Of a stretch of 64,000 nt of DNA, positions 29,887 through 39,662 are shown one piece after another (position 1 is the first letter of the stretch; each line of letters begins with the position of its first letter). A model generated the notes under the pieces. The model did not search any database and had not been told where the DNA came from. It was given only the letters and a program-made list of their open reading frames with translations. The stretch is from NCBI RefSeq assembly GCF_005747095.1, contig NZ_SWLG01000001.1, forward strand, positions 648,650-712,649, in the 5' to 3' direction. Origin of the DNA: Exobacillus caeni (GTDB taxonomy: Bacteria > Bacillota > Bacilli > Bacillales > Guptibacillaceae). The position numbers and the translations under genes were made by a program.

Positions 29887-31239
29887 ATGCCTTCAGTTGC
29901 TTTCCACACACTTGGATGTAAAGTAAACCATTATGAAACGGAAGCGATCTGGCAGTTATTTAAAGAGCAGGGGTATGAACGATCTGAATTCGAAGATACC
30001 TCTGATGTATATGTAATAAACACTTGCACAGTGACAAACACAGGTGATAAAAAGAGCCGTCAAGTTATCCGAAGGGCCATCCGTAAAAACCCTAATGCAG
30101 TGATCTGTGTTACGGGGTGTTACGCGCAAACATCCCCTGCTGAAATCATGGCTATTCCTGGAGTGGATGTTGTGGTTGGAACACAGGATCGTGCAAAAAT
30201 GCTTGATTATATCGAGCAGTACAAGAATGAAAGACAGCCGATCAATGGCGTTAGTAATATTATGAAAGCCAAGGTTTATGAAGAGCTTGAAGTACCTGCC
30301 TTCACCGACCGCACACGTGCTTCACTAAAGATACAGGAAGGCTGTAATAACTTCTGTACATTTTGTATCATTCCCTGGGCCCGCGGATTGCTGCGTTCTC
30401 GTGATCCAGAAGCGGTGGTCAAACAAGCTCAGCAGTTAGTCGATGCAGGATATAAGGAAATCGTGCTTACCGGAATCCATACGGCAGGTTACGGAGAGGA
30501 CTTAAAAGATTATAACTTTGCCCAATTGTTGTCTGATCTTGACGAAAAGGTTAAAGGATTAAAAAGGATTCGTATCTCATCTATTGAGGCGAGCCAGGTA
30601 ACAGATGAAGTGATCGACGTGTTGAACCGTTCCGATAAAATCGTTCGCCATCTTCATATTCCGCTTCAGTCCGGCTCTGATTCTGTTCTAAAAAGAATGA
30701 GAAGGAAATATAGCATGGACATGTTTGCCGAAAAACTGGAAAAGCTCAAAAAAGCTCTTCCAGGACTTGCGATTACCTCCGACGTTATCGTAGGATTCCC
30801 TGGAGAAACGGAAGAAGAGTTCCAGGAAACGTATGACTTTGTTGCAAAGCATAAGTTTTCTGAGCTTCATGTATTTCCGTTTTCTAAGAGAACAGGTACA
30901 CCGGCAGCTCGAATGGAAGACCAGGTTGATGAAGATGTCAAGAATGAGCGAGTACACCGTTTGATTGAACTTTCCAATCAGCTTGCAAAGCAATACGCTT
31001 CGGATTATGAAAACGAGGTACTTGAAGTAATTCCCGAAGAGCAATACAAAGAAGATCCGGACAGCGGCCTATATGTAGGATATACGGATAACTACATGAA
31101 AGTGAAGTTCCAGGCTACGGAAGATATGATTGGAAAAATTGTAAAAGTAAAGATTACAAAAGCAGGTTACCCATATAGTGAAGGGCAGTTTGTCAGGGTT
31201 ATGGGAGATACTATTGAGAATGAGGCAATCGTTTCTTAA
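29887..31239 (+). CDS. mtaB: tRNA t6A37 methylthiotransferase MtaB
   Basis: A 450-residue radical-SAM methylthiotransferase that converts t6A37 to ms2t6A37 in tRNA. The N-terminal UPF0004 domain has GCKVNHYETEAIW and NTCTVT, CYAQ cysteines for one cluster; CNNFCTFC (about 153-160) binds the radical-SAM cluster; a TRAM domain ends the protein. GAGGTG in the rsmE end lies 6 bases before the ATG. Last gene of the hrcA-mtaB run. Confidence 0.95.
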   Translation: MPSVAFHTLGCKVNHYETEAIWQLFKEQGYERSEFEDTSDVYVINTCTVTNTGDKKSRQVIRRAIRKNPNAVICVTGCYAQTSPAEIMAIPGVDVVVGTQDRAKMLDYIEQYKNERQPINGVSNIMKAKVYEELEVPAFTDRTRASLKIQEGCNNFCTFCIIPWARGLLRSRDPEAVVKQAQQLVDAGYKEIVLTGIHTAGYGEDLKDYNFAQLLSDLDEKVKGLKRIRISSIEASQVTDEVIDVLNRSDKIVRHLHIPLQSGSDSVLKRMRRKYSMDMFAEKLEKLKKALPGLAITSDVIVGFPGETEEEFQETYDFVAKHKFSELHVFPFSKRTGTPAARMEDQVDEDVKNERVHRLIELSNQLAKQYASDYENEVLEVIPEEQYKEDPDSGLYVGYTDNYMKVKFQATEDMIGKIVKVKITKAGYPYSEGQFVRVMGDTIENEAIVS

Positions 31240-31268
31240 ACCAGCTCTCGATCTTATATTGAAAAATA

Positions 31269-31296
31269 TCGCCCGGGTATTTCCCGGGCTGTTTTC
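31269..31296 (+). terminator. Terminator after mtaB
   Basis: The 7-bp GC-rich stem GCCCGGG/CCCGGGC (31271-31277 with 31283-31289) is followed by TGTTTTC. Confidence 0.85.
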
Positions 31297-31404
31297 ATCT
31301 GATGCATAATTCCCTTTTAGGGATAGGACAATTTACATAGAGTCTTATGGATACCTATGGCTAATGGTACAATAATGATGGTTTGAAAAGAAAGGATGAT
31401 CGAT

Positions 31405-32076
31405 ATGAACGAAAAGTTAGCTGGAATGATTGATCACACTGCATTAAAACCCGATACTACAAAAGAGCAAATCGATAAGTTATGCAGCGAAGCAAAGGAA
31501 TATAAGTTTGCGTCTGTTTGTATTAATCCTACATGGGTTAATTATTCAAGCAAACAATTGGAAGGTTCCGAGGTAAAGGTGTGTACTGTTATCGGATTTC
31601 CTCTTGGTGCGACTACTACTGAAGTGAAAGCTTTTGAAACGAATGATGTTATCGAAAAAGGTGCAACTGAAGTAGATATGGTGATTAACATCGGCGCTTT
31701 AAAAGACGGAAACCATAGCCTTGTAGAGGAAGACATTAAAGCGGTAGTCGATGCTGCCAGAGGAAATGCACTTGTTAAAGTTATTATCGAAACATCCCTT
31801 TTAACAGATGACGAGAAAGTCAAGGCATGTGAATTAGCAGTAAGTGCAGGAGCAGATTATGTGAAAACTTCAACAGGCTTTTCTGGTGGAGGCGCTACTG
31901 TGGAAGATATCAAATTGATGAGAAAAACAGTAGGGCCGGACATCGGTGTCAAAGCTTCGGGAGGAGTAAGAGACTTAAAATCTGCTGAAGATTTAATTGA
32001 AGCAGGTGCCACGAGAATCGGCGCAAGCTCTGGAGTTTCAATCGTCCAGGGAGAACAATCGAATACTGATTACTAA
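31405..32076 (+). CDS. deoC: Deoxyribose-phosphate aldolase DeoC
   Basis: A 223-residue class I aldolase splitting 2-deoxyribose 5-phosphate to glyceraldehyde 3-phosphate and acetaldehyde. The Schiff-base lysine is Lys154 in [22 protein letters not shown] opens the barrel and [10 protein letters not shown] closes it. AAAGGATG serves the second of two in-frame ATGs. It is monocistronic here, not in a deoC-nupC-pdp operon. Confidence 0.95.
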   Translation: MNEKLAGMIDHTALKPDTTKEQIDKLCSEAKEYKFASVCINPTWVNYSSKQLEGSEVKVCTVIGFPLGATTTEVKAFETNDVIEKGATEVDMVINIGALKDGNHSLVEEDIKAVVDAARGNALVKVIIETSLLTDDEKVKACELAVSAGADYVKTSTGFSGGGATVEDIKLMRKTVGPDIGVKASGGVRDLKSAEDLIEAGATRIGASSGVSIVQGEQSNTDY

Positions 32077-32082
32077 AATAAT

Positions 32083-32126
32083 CAAAAAGGAGAATGAGCA
32101 AATAATTGTTCATTCTCTTTTTATTT
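32083..32126. terminator. Bidirectional terminator between deoC and yqeW
   Basis: A long stem AAAAAGGAGAATGAGCAA pairs with TTGTTCATTCTCTTTTT around a short loop; A- and T-runs on both sides suit both convergent transcripts. Confidence 0.85.
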
Positions 32127-32159
32127 AAATAAGAGATAAAATTGCATTTAATTATGACA

Positions 32160-33098
32160 TTATCCTGTTGGTTTTGACTTTCCATGTAGTTTAAGCACGA
32201 ACGCAGCAAAGAGTCCTGCAAAAGGAAGAACCAACAGAGAGGATAGAACGTTAAACAAGACGGAAACATGAGCTAACTGAAGGTCTGGCAAGCTGGTTAC
32301 GAGGGAAGAAATATTGCCAAGCGTACTGATCAATGGGAAAAAGAAGATGACACCAAAAATATTAAGCCATATATGTGCATAGGCGACGAGTTTTGCTTCT
32401 TTTGTCGTTCCGATCGACGCGATGAAAGCAGTAATACAGGTACCTATGTTTGCCCCGAATAGAATAGCGATCGCAGAGTCGATGCTTAACAAACTCTGGT
32501 TGATAAAACTCATTGCGATGCCGGTAGTTGCAGAGCTTGATTGGATAAGGGCGGTAAAGACAGTTCCAAGGCCCACACCATAAAGTAAGTTTTTATTTGA
32601 GTTTTCGAGTAACGTGTGAATAGGAGCAACCTTGGATAACGGAATCGCAAGAGATTCAAAACCATTCATGGCTACGAATAAACACCCGAGGCCAAACAAG
32701 ACACAACCAATACAAAAATAGAGTTGGCGAGAAAATTGAATCAAAATAAATCCTGCGACAAGAAGCGGCAAAATGAACTGTGAAGGATCGAGTGTTATGA
32801 TTTCTGCAGTAATGGTCGTCCCTATGTTTGTTCCAAGTATGACTCCGATTGACTGTTTAAACGATAAAATGCCTACCGAGACCAGGCCTACGGTGATAAC
32901 CATTACCGCTGAACTGCTTTGCATGATGCAGGTTAATAGCGCTCCTGCGAGCATCCCTTTCCAGGTAGTATTGGTCATTTTAGATAAAGTCGCTTTTAAC
33001 CTTATAGGCGAGAACGATCCGAGGCCAACTCGCAGGACCGTCATCCCAAATACGAAAATCATAATAAAAATGATAAAAAAAGTGATATATTCGCTCAT
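32160..33098 (-). CDS. yqeW: Na+/phosphate symporter-like membrane protein YqeW
   Basis: A 312-residue membrane protein with two inverted Na/Pi-cotransporter repeats, each with the signature QSSSA (MQSSSAVMVITVGLVS and IQSSSATTGIAMSF) and GTNIGTT/GANIGT turns. About eight helices. The family moves phosphate with Na+; the substrate of YqeW itself is not established. AGAGGTGAGAAA precedes the ATG. Position between mtaB and rpsU matches B. subtilis yqeW. Confidence 0.9.
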   Translation of the reverse strand: MSEYITFFIIFIMIFVFGMTVLRVGLGSFSPIRLKATLSKMTNTTWKGMLAGALLTCIMQSSSAVMVITVGLVSVGILSFKQSIGVILGTNIGTTITAEIITLDPSQFILPLLVAGFILIQFSRQLYFCIGCVLFGLGCLFVAMNGFESLAIPLSKVAPIHTLLENSNKNLLYGVGLGTVFTALIQSSSATTGIAMSFINQSLLSIDSAIAILFGANIGTCITAFIASIGTTKEAKLVAYAHIWLNIFGVIFFFPLISTLGNISSLVTSLPDLQLAHVSVLFNVLSSLLVLPFAGLFAAFVLKLHGKSKPTG

Positions 33099-33191
33099 TT
33101 TCTCACCTCTGTCCCTTCTCTTCCAGTATATGGACAGGGGTCTGTTGAAATGAGCATTTTTTATTCAAAATACCGTTCGGAGTTTTTCTAG

Positions 33192-33220
33192 TTGATAAAC
33201 CGCAAACCTTATATTATAAT
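33192..33220 (+). promoter_or_regulatory. rpsU-yqeY promoter, sigma-A type
   Basis: TTGATA (33192-33197), a 17-base spacer and a perfect TATAAT (33215-33220), about 64 bases before the likely rpsU translation site GGAGGGAGGG. Confidence 0.85.
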
Positions 33221-33290
33221 TGCACATGACATGTCTTTTTGATTTGATATGTTTTGAATGATTGTTGAATGTTTGGAGGGAGGGATATAG

Positions 33291-33467
33291 ATGGCGGAAA
33301 CTCGTGTTCGCAAAAATGAATCCATCGAGGATGCTCTTCGTCGCTTCAAGAGAACGGTTTCTAAAGAAGGCACATTGGCTGAAGTTAGAAAGCGTAAGCA
33401 CTATGAAAAGCCAAGTGTAAAGCGTAAAAAGAAATCTGAGGCAGCAAGGAAAAAGCGTAAGTTTTAA
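33291..33467 (+). CDS. rpsU: Ribosomal protein bS21
   Basis: A 58-residue, very basic protein, [20 protein letters not shown]..., ending in KKRKF. It binds the 30S platform near the anti-Shine-Dalgarno end of 16S rRNA. GGAGGGAGGG precedes the ATG. It is followed 17 bases later by yqeY, the usual pair. Confidence 0.97.
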   Translation: MAETRVRKNESIEDALRRFKRTVSKEGTLAEVRKRKHYEKPSVKRKKKSEAARKKRKF

Positions 33468-33484
33468 GAGAGGGTGTTTGGTCG

Positions 33485-33928
33485 ATGAGTCTATCTGACC
33501 GTTTAACGGAAGATATGAAACTAGCGATGAAGAACAAAGAGAAGAAAAAAGTTTCAGTAATTCGTATGGTGAAGTCTGCGATGCAGAACGAATCCATTAA
33601 ACTTGGTCATGAGCTCACTGAAGATGAAGAGCTAACCGTTCTAACTCGTGAAGTGAAGCAAAGAAAAGACTCCCTCCTAGAGTTTGAAAAAGCTGGTCGA
33701 GATGATCTGGTGCAGGAGTTACAAGCCGAGTTGAAAGTTTTAGAAGTATACCTTCCAGAACAGCTTTCTGAAGAGGAAGTTGATGCGATTGTTGAAGAAA
33801 CAATTGCAGAAGTTGGGGCGACTTCTAAAGCCGATATGGGCAAAGTAATGGGGACGCTTATGCCTAAAGTAAAAGGCAAGGCTGACGGCAGTATGGTCAA
33901 TCGATTGGTTCAAAAACATTTATCATAG
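33485..33928 (+). CDS. yqeY: GatB/YqeY domain protein
   Basis: A 147-residue helical protein similar to the tail domain of the amidotransferase subunit Gat[21 protein letters not shown] at the start and [21 protein letters not shown] at the end (about 120-140) are characteristic. A tRNA-related role is suspected but not shown. GAGAGGGTG precedes the ATG. Cotranscribed with rpsU. Confidence 0.94.
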   Translation: MSLSDRLTEDMKLAMKNKEKKKVSVIRMVKSAMQNESIKLGHELTEDEELTVLTREVKQRKDSLLEFEKAGRDDLVQELQAELKVLEVYLPEQLSEEEVDAIVEETIAEVGATSKADMGKVMGTLMPKVKGKADGSMVNRLVQKHLS

Positions 33929-33944
33929 ATAAGATGATTTGTTT

Positions 33945-33980
33945 TAAAACACGCCCTGTGTTATCGGGGTGTGTTTTTAT
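33945..33980 (+). terminator. Terminator of rpsU-yqeY
   Basis: The stem AAAACACGCCC/GGGGTGTGTTTT with one wobble pair, followed by a T-run. Confidence 0.85.
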
Positions 33981-34087
33981 TTTGCAGCAAGCTATTGCTA
34001 TGCATTTCCATGATAATATAGTAATATGATGGGAATTTTGACATACTAAGCTTTAGGGGAAAGCGCAACTTCTTTTTAAATATTTTA

Positions 34088-34113
34088 TGAAACCTTTTTA
34101 TCCTGGCACCGTA
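34088..34113 (+). promoter_or_regulatory. Sigma-W-type promoter of yqeZ-floA-yqfB
   Basis: TGAAAC (34088-34093) and CGTA (34110-34113) are separated by exactly 16 bases, the ECF sigma-W consensus. The B. subtilis yqeZ operon is a known member of the sigma-W envelope-stress regulon. It lies 26 bases before the translation start, with GAGGGAGGAGGG between. Confidence 0.85.
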
Positions 34114-34139
34114 TATAAGTTTGAGGGAGGAGGGAGCGA

Positions 34140-35495
34140 GTGAGAAGAGGTCAATTTTTAGTGTTTCTTTTTATGGCTGCTTTGCTGCTTGTGCCTGCTT
34201 TGCATACGCAGACAGCTTTTGGGCAGGGCAAGGGAAAACTTGTTTATTTTATTCCGGTCGAACAAGAGGTAGAAAGAGGGCTAGAAGCTTTTTTGAATAG
34301 ATCAATTTCTGAAGCGGAAGATGCAGGAGCCGATCACATCGTTTTAGAACTGGATACACCGGGTGGAGCGGTTGTCGCTGCCGGGAATATAGCCGAAATC
34401 TTGCAAAACAGCAAAGTTCCTATCACAGCGTATGTTAAGCATAAAGCCCTTTCCGCAGGAGCATACATAGCACTGAACGCAGACCAAATCGTGATGAAGC
34501 CCGGTTCTTTGATGGGTTCTGCAGCCATTATCGACCAACAGGGAAATACCGCAGGGAAAAAAGCAGAATCCTATTGGCATGCTGCAATGCAGTCGGCGGC
34601 TGAGCTCAACGATCGGGATCCAAAAATTGCCCTTGCGATGGCAGACCCAGATGTCGATTTGCCGGAATACGGAGCAGGAAAAGGGAAGCTGCTTACCTTG
34701 AAGGCAAATCAAGCGCTGAAAGCAGGATATGCTGAAAAAATTGTCGAAGATAGAACAGAACTGCTTGAATATCTTAATTTAAGCGATGCTAAAGTAAAAG
34801 ACATGGAAGTGTCGATTTCAGAAAAAATTGCAAGGTTCGTCACCCATCCTGTCATTGTTCCTATTTTGCTTTCAATCGGGAGCCTTGGCTTAGTTCTTGA
34901 ACTTTATTCTCCGGGCTTTGGCATTCCAGGAGCGATGGGAGCATCAGCTCTATTTCTATTCTTTTTCGGTCACTTGATTGCCGGGTTCGCAGGATGGGAA
35001 ACGTTTATTCTGCTTGGAGCAGGTATTTTGCTTATTGTAATTGAAATATTTGTGCCTGGTTTTGGAATATTTGGTATTATTGGTTCCATCTCTCTGGTTA
35101 CCAGTATCGTTTTGGCATCAGGGAATACGTTTCAACATATTTTGTTTTCGATATTGATAGCCATTTTGATAACGTTCTTTGGATCTTTCTTGTTCATTAA
35201 ATTTTTCGGTTATCGTGGCTTTTTACGAAAACTTATTCTCTTTGACTCCACTCAAACCGAGCAGGGTTACGTGTCGAATGTTACGAGAAGAGAGCTTGAA
35301 GGAGCGAGTGGTATAACGTTGACACAATTGCGGCCTTCAGGAGTAGCTTTGTTTAATGATGAACGGTTAGATGTGGTTTCTGAAGGAGGCTTTATACCGA
35401 GAGAGGCACAAGTGAAAATCGTTAAGGTTACAGGTTCAAGAATAGTTGTTAGAGAATTTAAAAGAGAAACTAATGAAGTAATAAGGGAGGATTAA
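34140..35495 (+). CDS. yqeZ: NfeD family membrane serine protease (YqeZ/NfeD1b)
   Basis: A 451-residue protein. A signal peptide leads to a ClpP-like serine protease domain ([22 protein letters not shown] with the likely catalytic Ser near 101), then four or five helices (about 240-360) and a C-terminal NfeD OB-fold domain. NfeD proteins of this type partner with flotillin/stomatin-like proteins, here floA next door. The start is GTG after GAGGGAGGAGGG. First gene of the sigma-W-type operon. Confidence 0.93.
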   Translation: MRRGQFLVFLFMAALLLVPALHTQTAFGQGKGKLVYFIPVEQEVERGLEAFLNRSISEAEDAGADHIVLELDTPGGAVVAAGNIAEILQNSKVPITAYVKHKALSAGAYIALNADQIVMKPGSLMGSAAIIDQQGNTAGKKAESYWHAAMQSAAELNDRDPKIALAMADPDVDLPEYGAGKGKLLTLKANQALKAGYAEKIVEDRTELLEYLNLSDAKVKDMEVSISEKIARFVTHPVIVPILLSIGSLGLVLELYSPGFGIPGAMGASALFLFFFGHLIAGFAGWETFILLGAGILLIVIEIFVPGFGIFGIIGSISLVTSIVLASGNTFQHILFSILIAILITFFGSFLFIKFFGYRGFLRKLILFDSTQTEQGYVSNVTRRELEGASGITLTQLRPSGVALFNDERLDVVSEGGFIPREAQVKIVKVTGSRIVVREFKRETNEVIRED

Positions 35496-35496
35496 G

Positions 35497-36483
35497 ATGG
35501 ACGCAGGAACGTTGAGTATGTTAGTTATTGTAGGTTTAGTCATTATTGCGTTAGCTATTCTTTTTACTTTTGTACCGATTATGCTATGGATTTCAGCATT
35601 AGCAGCAGGAGTAAAAGTTGGGATCTTTACACTGGTTGGAATGAGGCTTCGACGCGTTATACCTTCCAGGGTTGTTAACCCGTTGATTAAGGCGGTTAAA
35701 GCGGGACTGGATTTAAATACGAACCAGCTTGAAAGCCATTATCTTGCTGGGGGAAACGTAGACAGGGTGGTCAATGCGCTGATTGCAGCCCACCGAGCTA
35801 ATATTGAGTTGAGTTTTGAGCGTTGTGCAGCGATCGACCTCGCGGGGCGAGATGTCCTTGATGCAGTACAGATGAGTGTTAATCCTAAAGTAATCGAAAC
35901 ACCATTTATCGCTGGTGTTGCAATGGATGGAATTGAAGTGAAGGCAAAAGCGAGGATCACTGTTCGCGCCAACATCGACAGGCTTGTCGGTGGCGCCGGT
36001 GAAGATACCGTTATAGCGAGAGTAGGGGAAGGAATCGTCTCGACGATCGGTTCTTCAGATAATCATAAAAAGGTCCTCGAAAATCCGGATTTAATTTCGC
36101 AGACAGTACTCGCGAAGGGATTGGATGCCGGAACAGCATTCGAAATTCTCTCTATCGATATTGCCGATATCGACATCGGCAAAAACATTGGAGCAGAGCT
36201 TCAAACAGACCAGGCCGAAGCCGATAAAAACATTGCACAGGCAAAAGCGGAAGAACGCCGTGCGATGGCTGTTGCCCATGAACAGGAAATGCGCGCGAAA
36301 GTACAAGAAATGCATGCTAAAGTTGTCGAAGCTGAGGCAGAGGTTCCAATGGCGATGGCTGAAGCTCTCCGTTCAGGAAACATCGGTGTAATGGATTATA
36401 TGAACTTAAAGAACATCCAGGCAGACACCGACATGCGAGAAATGATCGGAAAGCCTGATAAGGATGAAGAAGACGAACGGTAA
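35497..36483 (+). CDS. floA: Flotillin-like protein FloA
   Basis: A 328-residue membrane-microdomain scaffold. One N-terminal membrane hairpin/helix (about 5-35), a basic stretch ([13 protein letters not shown]), a PHB/SPFH-like domain and an Ala/Glu-rich coiled coil (about 220-300) in which many [15 protein letters not shown] heptads occur. FloA organises functional membrane microdomains and affects membrane fluidity, secretion and cell shape. The ATG is 1 base after the yqeZ stop with AGGGAGG. Confidence 0.97.
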   Translation: MDAGTLSMLVIVGLVIIALAILFTFVPIMLWISALAAGVKVGIFTLVGMRLRRVIPSRVVNPLIKAVKAGLDLNTNQLESHYLAGGNVDRVVNALIAAHRANIELSFERCAAIDLAGRDVLDAVQMSVNPKVIETPFIAGVAMDGIEVKAKARITVRANIDRLVGGAGEDTVIARVGEGIVSTIGSSDNHKKVLENPDLISQTVLAKGLDAGTAFEILSIDIADIDIGKNIGAELQTDQAEADKNIAQAKAEERRAMAVAHEQEMRAKVQEMHAKVVEAEAEVPMAMAEALRSGNIGVMDYMNLKNIQADTDMREMIGKPDKDEEDER

Positions 36484-36517
36484 TGGATTTTGATTATCGT
36501 CAAGGAGGTGTCTGGCG

Positions 36518-37003
36518 ATGAATATAGGAGATTTGTTTGATTTCCTAATGAGCAATATCTTTATCCTCATTTTTGTAATCGGAGGAATTATAAGCTTTTT
36601 AAAGCGAATGGGGGAAGAGCAACAACAGAAGCCAGTAAGAAGAACCCCCGAGGCCAGCAGACCTGATAAAGAAATGAGGATTCCGTCCAGCTCTGAAATA
36701 GAAATCGAAGAGGACGAGTACGAGCCGGCTCAAAAGCATTATGATGTCCCTTATCCGGAATATGATGCTGCTGAAACCGAAAAACCATACCACAGAGAAA
36801 CGTTAAGTCCGTATGAACGGGAAACGGGAAAGCCTTATAAGCGTCAATCGAAAAAGCCTTATAAACGTAAGGTGTCTCATTCTCTTTATAAAAGTCCTAC
36901 CAGAAAACAAGTACGTGAAGGAGTCATCTGGGCAGAGATTATTGGAAGGCCCAGATCTCAAAACCCTCACCGAACTGTTATATATCGAGATCCAAAAGGC
37001 TGA
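36518..37003 (+). CDS. yqfB: YqfB-position membrane protein with Pro-Tyr repeats
   Basis: A 161-residue protein: one N-terminal transmembrane helix (about 11-28), an acidic middle, then four spaced PY motifs (KPYHRET, SPYERET, KPYKRQS, KPYKRKV at 89-119) and a basic C-terminal segment with REGVIWAEIIGRPRSQ. Function unknown. It takes the place of yqfB in the yqeZ-floA-yqfB operon; I assign the name by position, not by remembered sequence. AAGGAGGTG precedes the ATG. Confidence 0.75.
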   Translation: MNIGDLFDFLMSNIFILIFVIGGIISFLKRMGEEQQQKPVRRTPEASRPDKEMRIPSSSEIEIEEDEYEPAQKHYDVPYPEYDAAETEKPYHRETLSPYERETGKPYKRQSKKPYKRKVSHSLYKSPTRKQVREGVIWAEIIGRPRSQNPHRTVIYRDPKG

Positions 37004-37026
37004 GTGAAATACTCAGCCTTTTTTTC
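36994..37026 (+). terminator. Terminator of yqeZ-floA-yqfB
   Basis: The 12-bp stem AAAAGGCTGAGT/ACTCAGCCTTTT with a T-run. The yqfB stop codon lies inside the left arm. Confidence 0.92.
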
Positions 37027-37039
37027 GTGCACAAAAGTG

Positions 37040-37067
37040 ATAGATTGGATGAGTTAAACATAAAGAT
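37040..37067 (+). promoter_or_regulatory. Possible sigma-E promoter of yqfC-yqfD
   Basis: ATA (37040-37042) and CATAAAGAT (37059-37067) stand 16 bases apart, which fits the mother-cell sigma-E pattern (ATA-N16-CATA). yqfC-yqfD is sigma-E dependent in B. subtilis. Confidence 0.5.
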
Positions 37068-37089
37068 GAGATGAGAGGGGGATTCATTT

Positions 37090-37416
37090 ATGGCAAAGTG
37101 GGGTCAAAGAGTAAAGAGATGGATGACAAAGAGGCTGGATCTTCCGGCTGATGCTGTAATGGATCTGCCTAGAATTACAATGGTTGGCCAGCTGCACATT
37201 TACATAGAAAATCATCAAGGAGTTCTGCGGTTTTCTAATGAGGAACTCCGTTTGTTGTTGAAGCAAGGACAGTTGTTAGTAAAAGGAAAGGACTTTGTCC
37301 TAAAAAACATACTTCCAGAGGAAATATTACTCGAAGGTAAAATTGAACAAGTACTATATCTTGATCGGCCGACAACGGATGATGCTAAGCCAAAATCTTT
37401 TACACTCGGCCCGTAG
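37090..37416 (+). CDS. yqfC: Sporulation protein YqfC
   Basis: A 108-residue protein. MTKRLDLPADAVMDLPRI, MVGQLHIYIENHQGV and LLKQGQLLVKGKDFVLK are family signatures. YqfC and YqfD are needed for normal spore formation in B. subtilis; the molecular role is unknown. GAGAGGGGG precedes the ATG. It is about 15 residues longer at the C-terminus than the B. subtilis protein. Confidence 0.93.
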   Translation: MAKWGQRVKRWMTKRLDLPADAVMDLPRITMVGQLHIYIENHQGVLRFSNEELRLLLKQGQLLVKGKDFVLKNILPEEILLEGKIEQVLYLDRPTTDDAKPKSFTLGP

Positions 37417-37502
37417 AGGCAACTTTTTAAAACGAATAAAATGGACAGGATTCTCTTCCAGATTAAATATAAAGGTCAGCTGAACTGGCAAGGAGGAACG
37501 GG

Positions 37503-38690
37503 ATGAATAACTTTTGGAAAGAGCCGTTTTATGGTTATGTTCGAGTGAAGATTTCCGGAAAATACGTAGAGCTGTTTATGAACAGGTGCATTCAGTATCA
37601 TATCCAAATCTGGGAAATTATACGAGTGGATAATGATACAATCATACTTTCAATGTATGTAAAGGATATTAAACGTATAAGACCCCATTTGAAGAAAACA
37701 AACTGTAAACTCAGGTTTCATGAAAAAAAAGGGTTTCCCTTTCTGCTAAAGCGGATATTACATTCTAGAGGATTCCTTTCGGGGGCTCTTGGATTTTTAT
37801 TAGTCATTTTCGTTTTATCTAATATGGTCTGGTCAATTGACGTGAACGGTGCTTCACCTGAGGTGGAACATAAAATTAGAAAAGCTATTGATGATATAGG
37901 CGTAAAAAGAGGGAAGTTCATTTTCCGGCTTCCAAGTACACAGCAAATCCAACAAGAAATAACAGAGAGATTTAAAGAGATTACCTGGGTTGGTGTAAAG
38001 CTTCAGGGAACGAGCTACCATTTTGAAGTTGTGCAAAAGCAACTCCCAGAAAAAACCCCACCGCTTAGCCCAAGGCATTTAGTCGCTAAAAAGAAAGCGA
38101 TGATAACACGGGTGTTTGTTGAACAGGGACAACCCGTTGTAAAGGAAAACCAATTTGTTCAAAAAGGGGACTTGCTTGTGTCGGGGTTTATAGGAAAAGA
38201 AGAGAACAGCAAGCTTGTAGCCGCTAAGGGAGAGATTCTGGGGGAAACCTGGCATGTAACAGAGGTCGAGATCCCGCTTAAAACAAAGTTCGTAACGAAT
38301 ACAGGAGATAGAATGGATAAGTTAAGCCTCTCTCTCTTCAAACTGGATATTCCGATATGGGGATTTGGAAAAATAAAATATAAAGACTATGAGATACTAC
38401 TGAATAAGAATAAGTTACACTTCCTGAAATGGGAGCTGCCAATATCGATCGAAAGGGCACATTACTTAGAAACGGAAGAAATTTCAAGGGAACTTACGAC
38501 GGAAGAGGCAGTGAAGTTAGCGAAAGATATGGCAAAGCATAATCTTGAAAAACAAATCGATGAAAGCGCTAAAATTAAAAATCAAAAGGTTTTGCGCCAG
38601 GAAGTGGAGAATGGTAAAGTTAAGTTAACAATCCATTATGATGTGATAGAAGACATTGGAGTTGAAAAACCAATTATTCAAGGAGACTGA
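37503..38690 (+). CDS. yqfD: Sporulation membrane protein YqfD
   Basis: A 395-residue protein with a cytoplasmic N-terminus (about 1-90), one membrane helix (about 93-110) and a large domain on the other side (IDVNGASPEVEHKIRKAI..., EQGQPVVKENQFVQKGDLLVSG). Made in the mother cell during sporulation; biochemical function unknown. CAAGGAGGAACGG precedes the ATG. It is the second gene of the yqfC-yqfD operon. Confidence 0.93.
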   Translation: MNNFWKEPFYGYVRVKISGKYVELFMNRCIQYHIQIWEIIRVDNDTIILSMYVKDIKRIRPHLKKTNCKLRFHEKKGFPFLLKRILHSRGFLSGALGFLLVIFVLSNMVWSIDVNGASPEVEHKIRKAIDDIGVKRGKFIFRLPSTQQIQQEITERFKEITWVGVKLQGTSYHFEVVQKQLPEKTPPLSPRHLVAKKKAMITRVFVEQGQPVVKENQFVQKGDLLVSGFIGKEENSKLVAAKGEILGETWHVTEVEIPLKTKFVTNTGDRMDKLSLSLFKLDIPIWGFGKIKYKDYEILLNKNKLHFLKWELPISIERAHYLETEEISRELTTEEAVKLAKDMAKHNLEKQIDESAKIKNQKVLRQEVENGKVKLTIHYDVIEDIGVEKPIIQGD

Positions 38691-38696
38691 GGACTA

Positions 38697-39656
38697 TTGC
38701 CTGAACGAAATAATGAACTAAAGCTGCAAATTGAAGATTCTTCTGAAGCGGTAATCCTGTTTGGCCCAGGAGATTCCCATCTTAAAGTCATCGAGGAGGG
38801 TCTTGATGTTTCTCTCGTTACCCGTGGAGAAGGTGTAACCGTAGCGGGGAGCCAGGAAGCCGTTCAAATGGTCGAAGACGTGATCAGAACCCTTCAAACG
38901 CTAATAAGAAGAGGAACGAGTATTTCAGGGCGAGATGTTGCATATGCTGTTCAGCTGGCGAAGAAAGACATGCTTGAAGAATTGCTCGAGCTGTACCAGG
39001 AAGAAATTACAACCAATGCAAAAGGAAAGCCTATACGAGTAAAAACACTTGGACAAAGGCACTATGTTTCCGCGATGAAACAAAATGAACTTGTATTTGG
39101 GATCGGCCCAGCAGGAACAGGGAAGACCTACCTTGCTGTTGTGATGGCGGTAGCAGCCTTAAAAGATAACAAGATAAAAAAAATTGTGTTAACACGTCCT
39201 GCTGTTGAGGCGGGAGAAAGTCTAGGGTTTTTACCTGGTGATTTAAAGGAAAAGGTAGACCCCTATTTAAGGCCGCTCTATGATGCGTTACATGACGTCT
39301 TGGGCGTTGAGCATACCCAGAGGCTCATTGAGAGAGGTACGATTGAAATCGCGCCCCTCGCGTATATGAGAGGGCGGACGCTCGATGACAGTTATGTCAT
39401 TCTTGATGAAGCACAGAATACGACAGCGCAACAGATGAAAATGTTCCTAACCCGGTTGGGTTTTGGGTCTAAAATGGTTATTACAGGGGATATTACCCAG
39501 GTTGACCTACCTAAAGGCAAGGAGTCTGGGTTACAGACTGCGCAGAGAATTTTGAAAAATGTCAGGGACATCTCGTTTATCCACTTGCAGCAAACGGATG
39601 TTGTACGTCACCCGCTTGTTCAACGGATTATTGAAGCGTACGAGAAAGCAGAATAA
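38697..39656 (+). CDS. phoH: PhoH-like ATPase (PhoH/PhoL)
   Basis: A 319-residue P-loop NTPase. An N-terminal KH-like region precedes the Walker A GPAGTGKTYLAV (about 136-147), the Walker B ILDEAQNTT and GDITQVDLP. Predicted RNA-related ATPase; it commonly lies next to ybeY as here. The start is TTG, giving MPERNNELKLQ, with AAGGAGACTGAGG before it. Possibly cotranscribed with yqfD (6 bases). Confidence 0.94.
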   Translation: MPERNNELKLQIEDSSEAVILFGPGDSHLKVIEEGLDVSLVTRGEGVTVAGSQEAVQMVEDVIRTLQTLIRRGTSISGRDVAYAVQLAKKDMLEELLELYQEEITTNAKGKPIRVKTLGQRHYVSAMKQNELVFGIGPAGTGKTYLAVVMAVAALKDNKIKKIVLTRPAVEAGESLGFLPGDLKEKVDPYLRPLYDALHDVLGVEHTQRLIERGTIEIAPLAYMRGRTLDDSYVILDEAQNTTAQQMKMFLTRLGFGSKMVITGDITQVDLPKGKESGLQTAQRILKNVRDISFIHLQQTDVVRHPLVQRIIEAYEKAE

Positions 39657-39662
39657 AATTTC

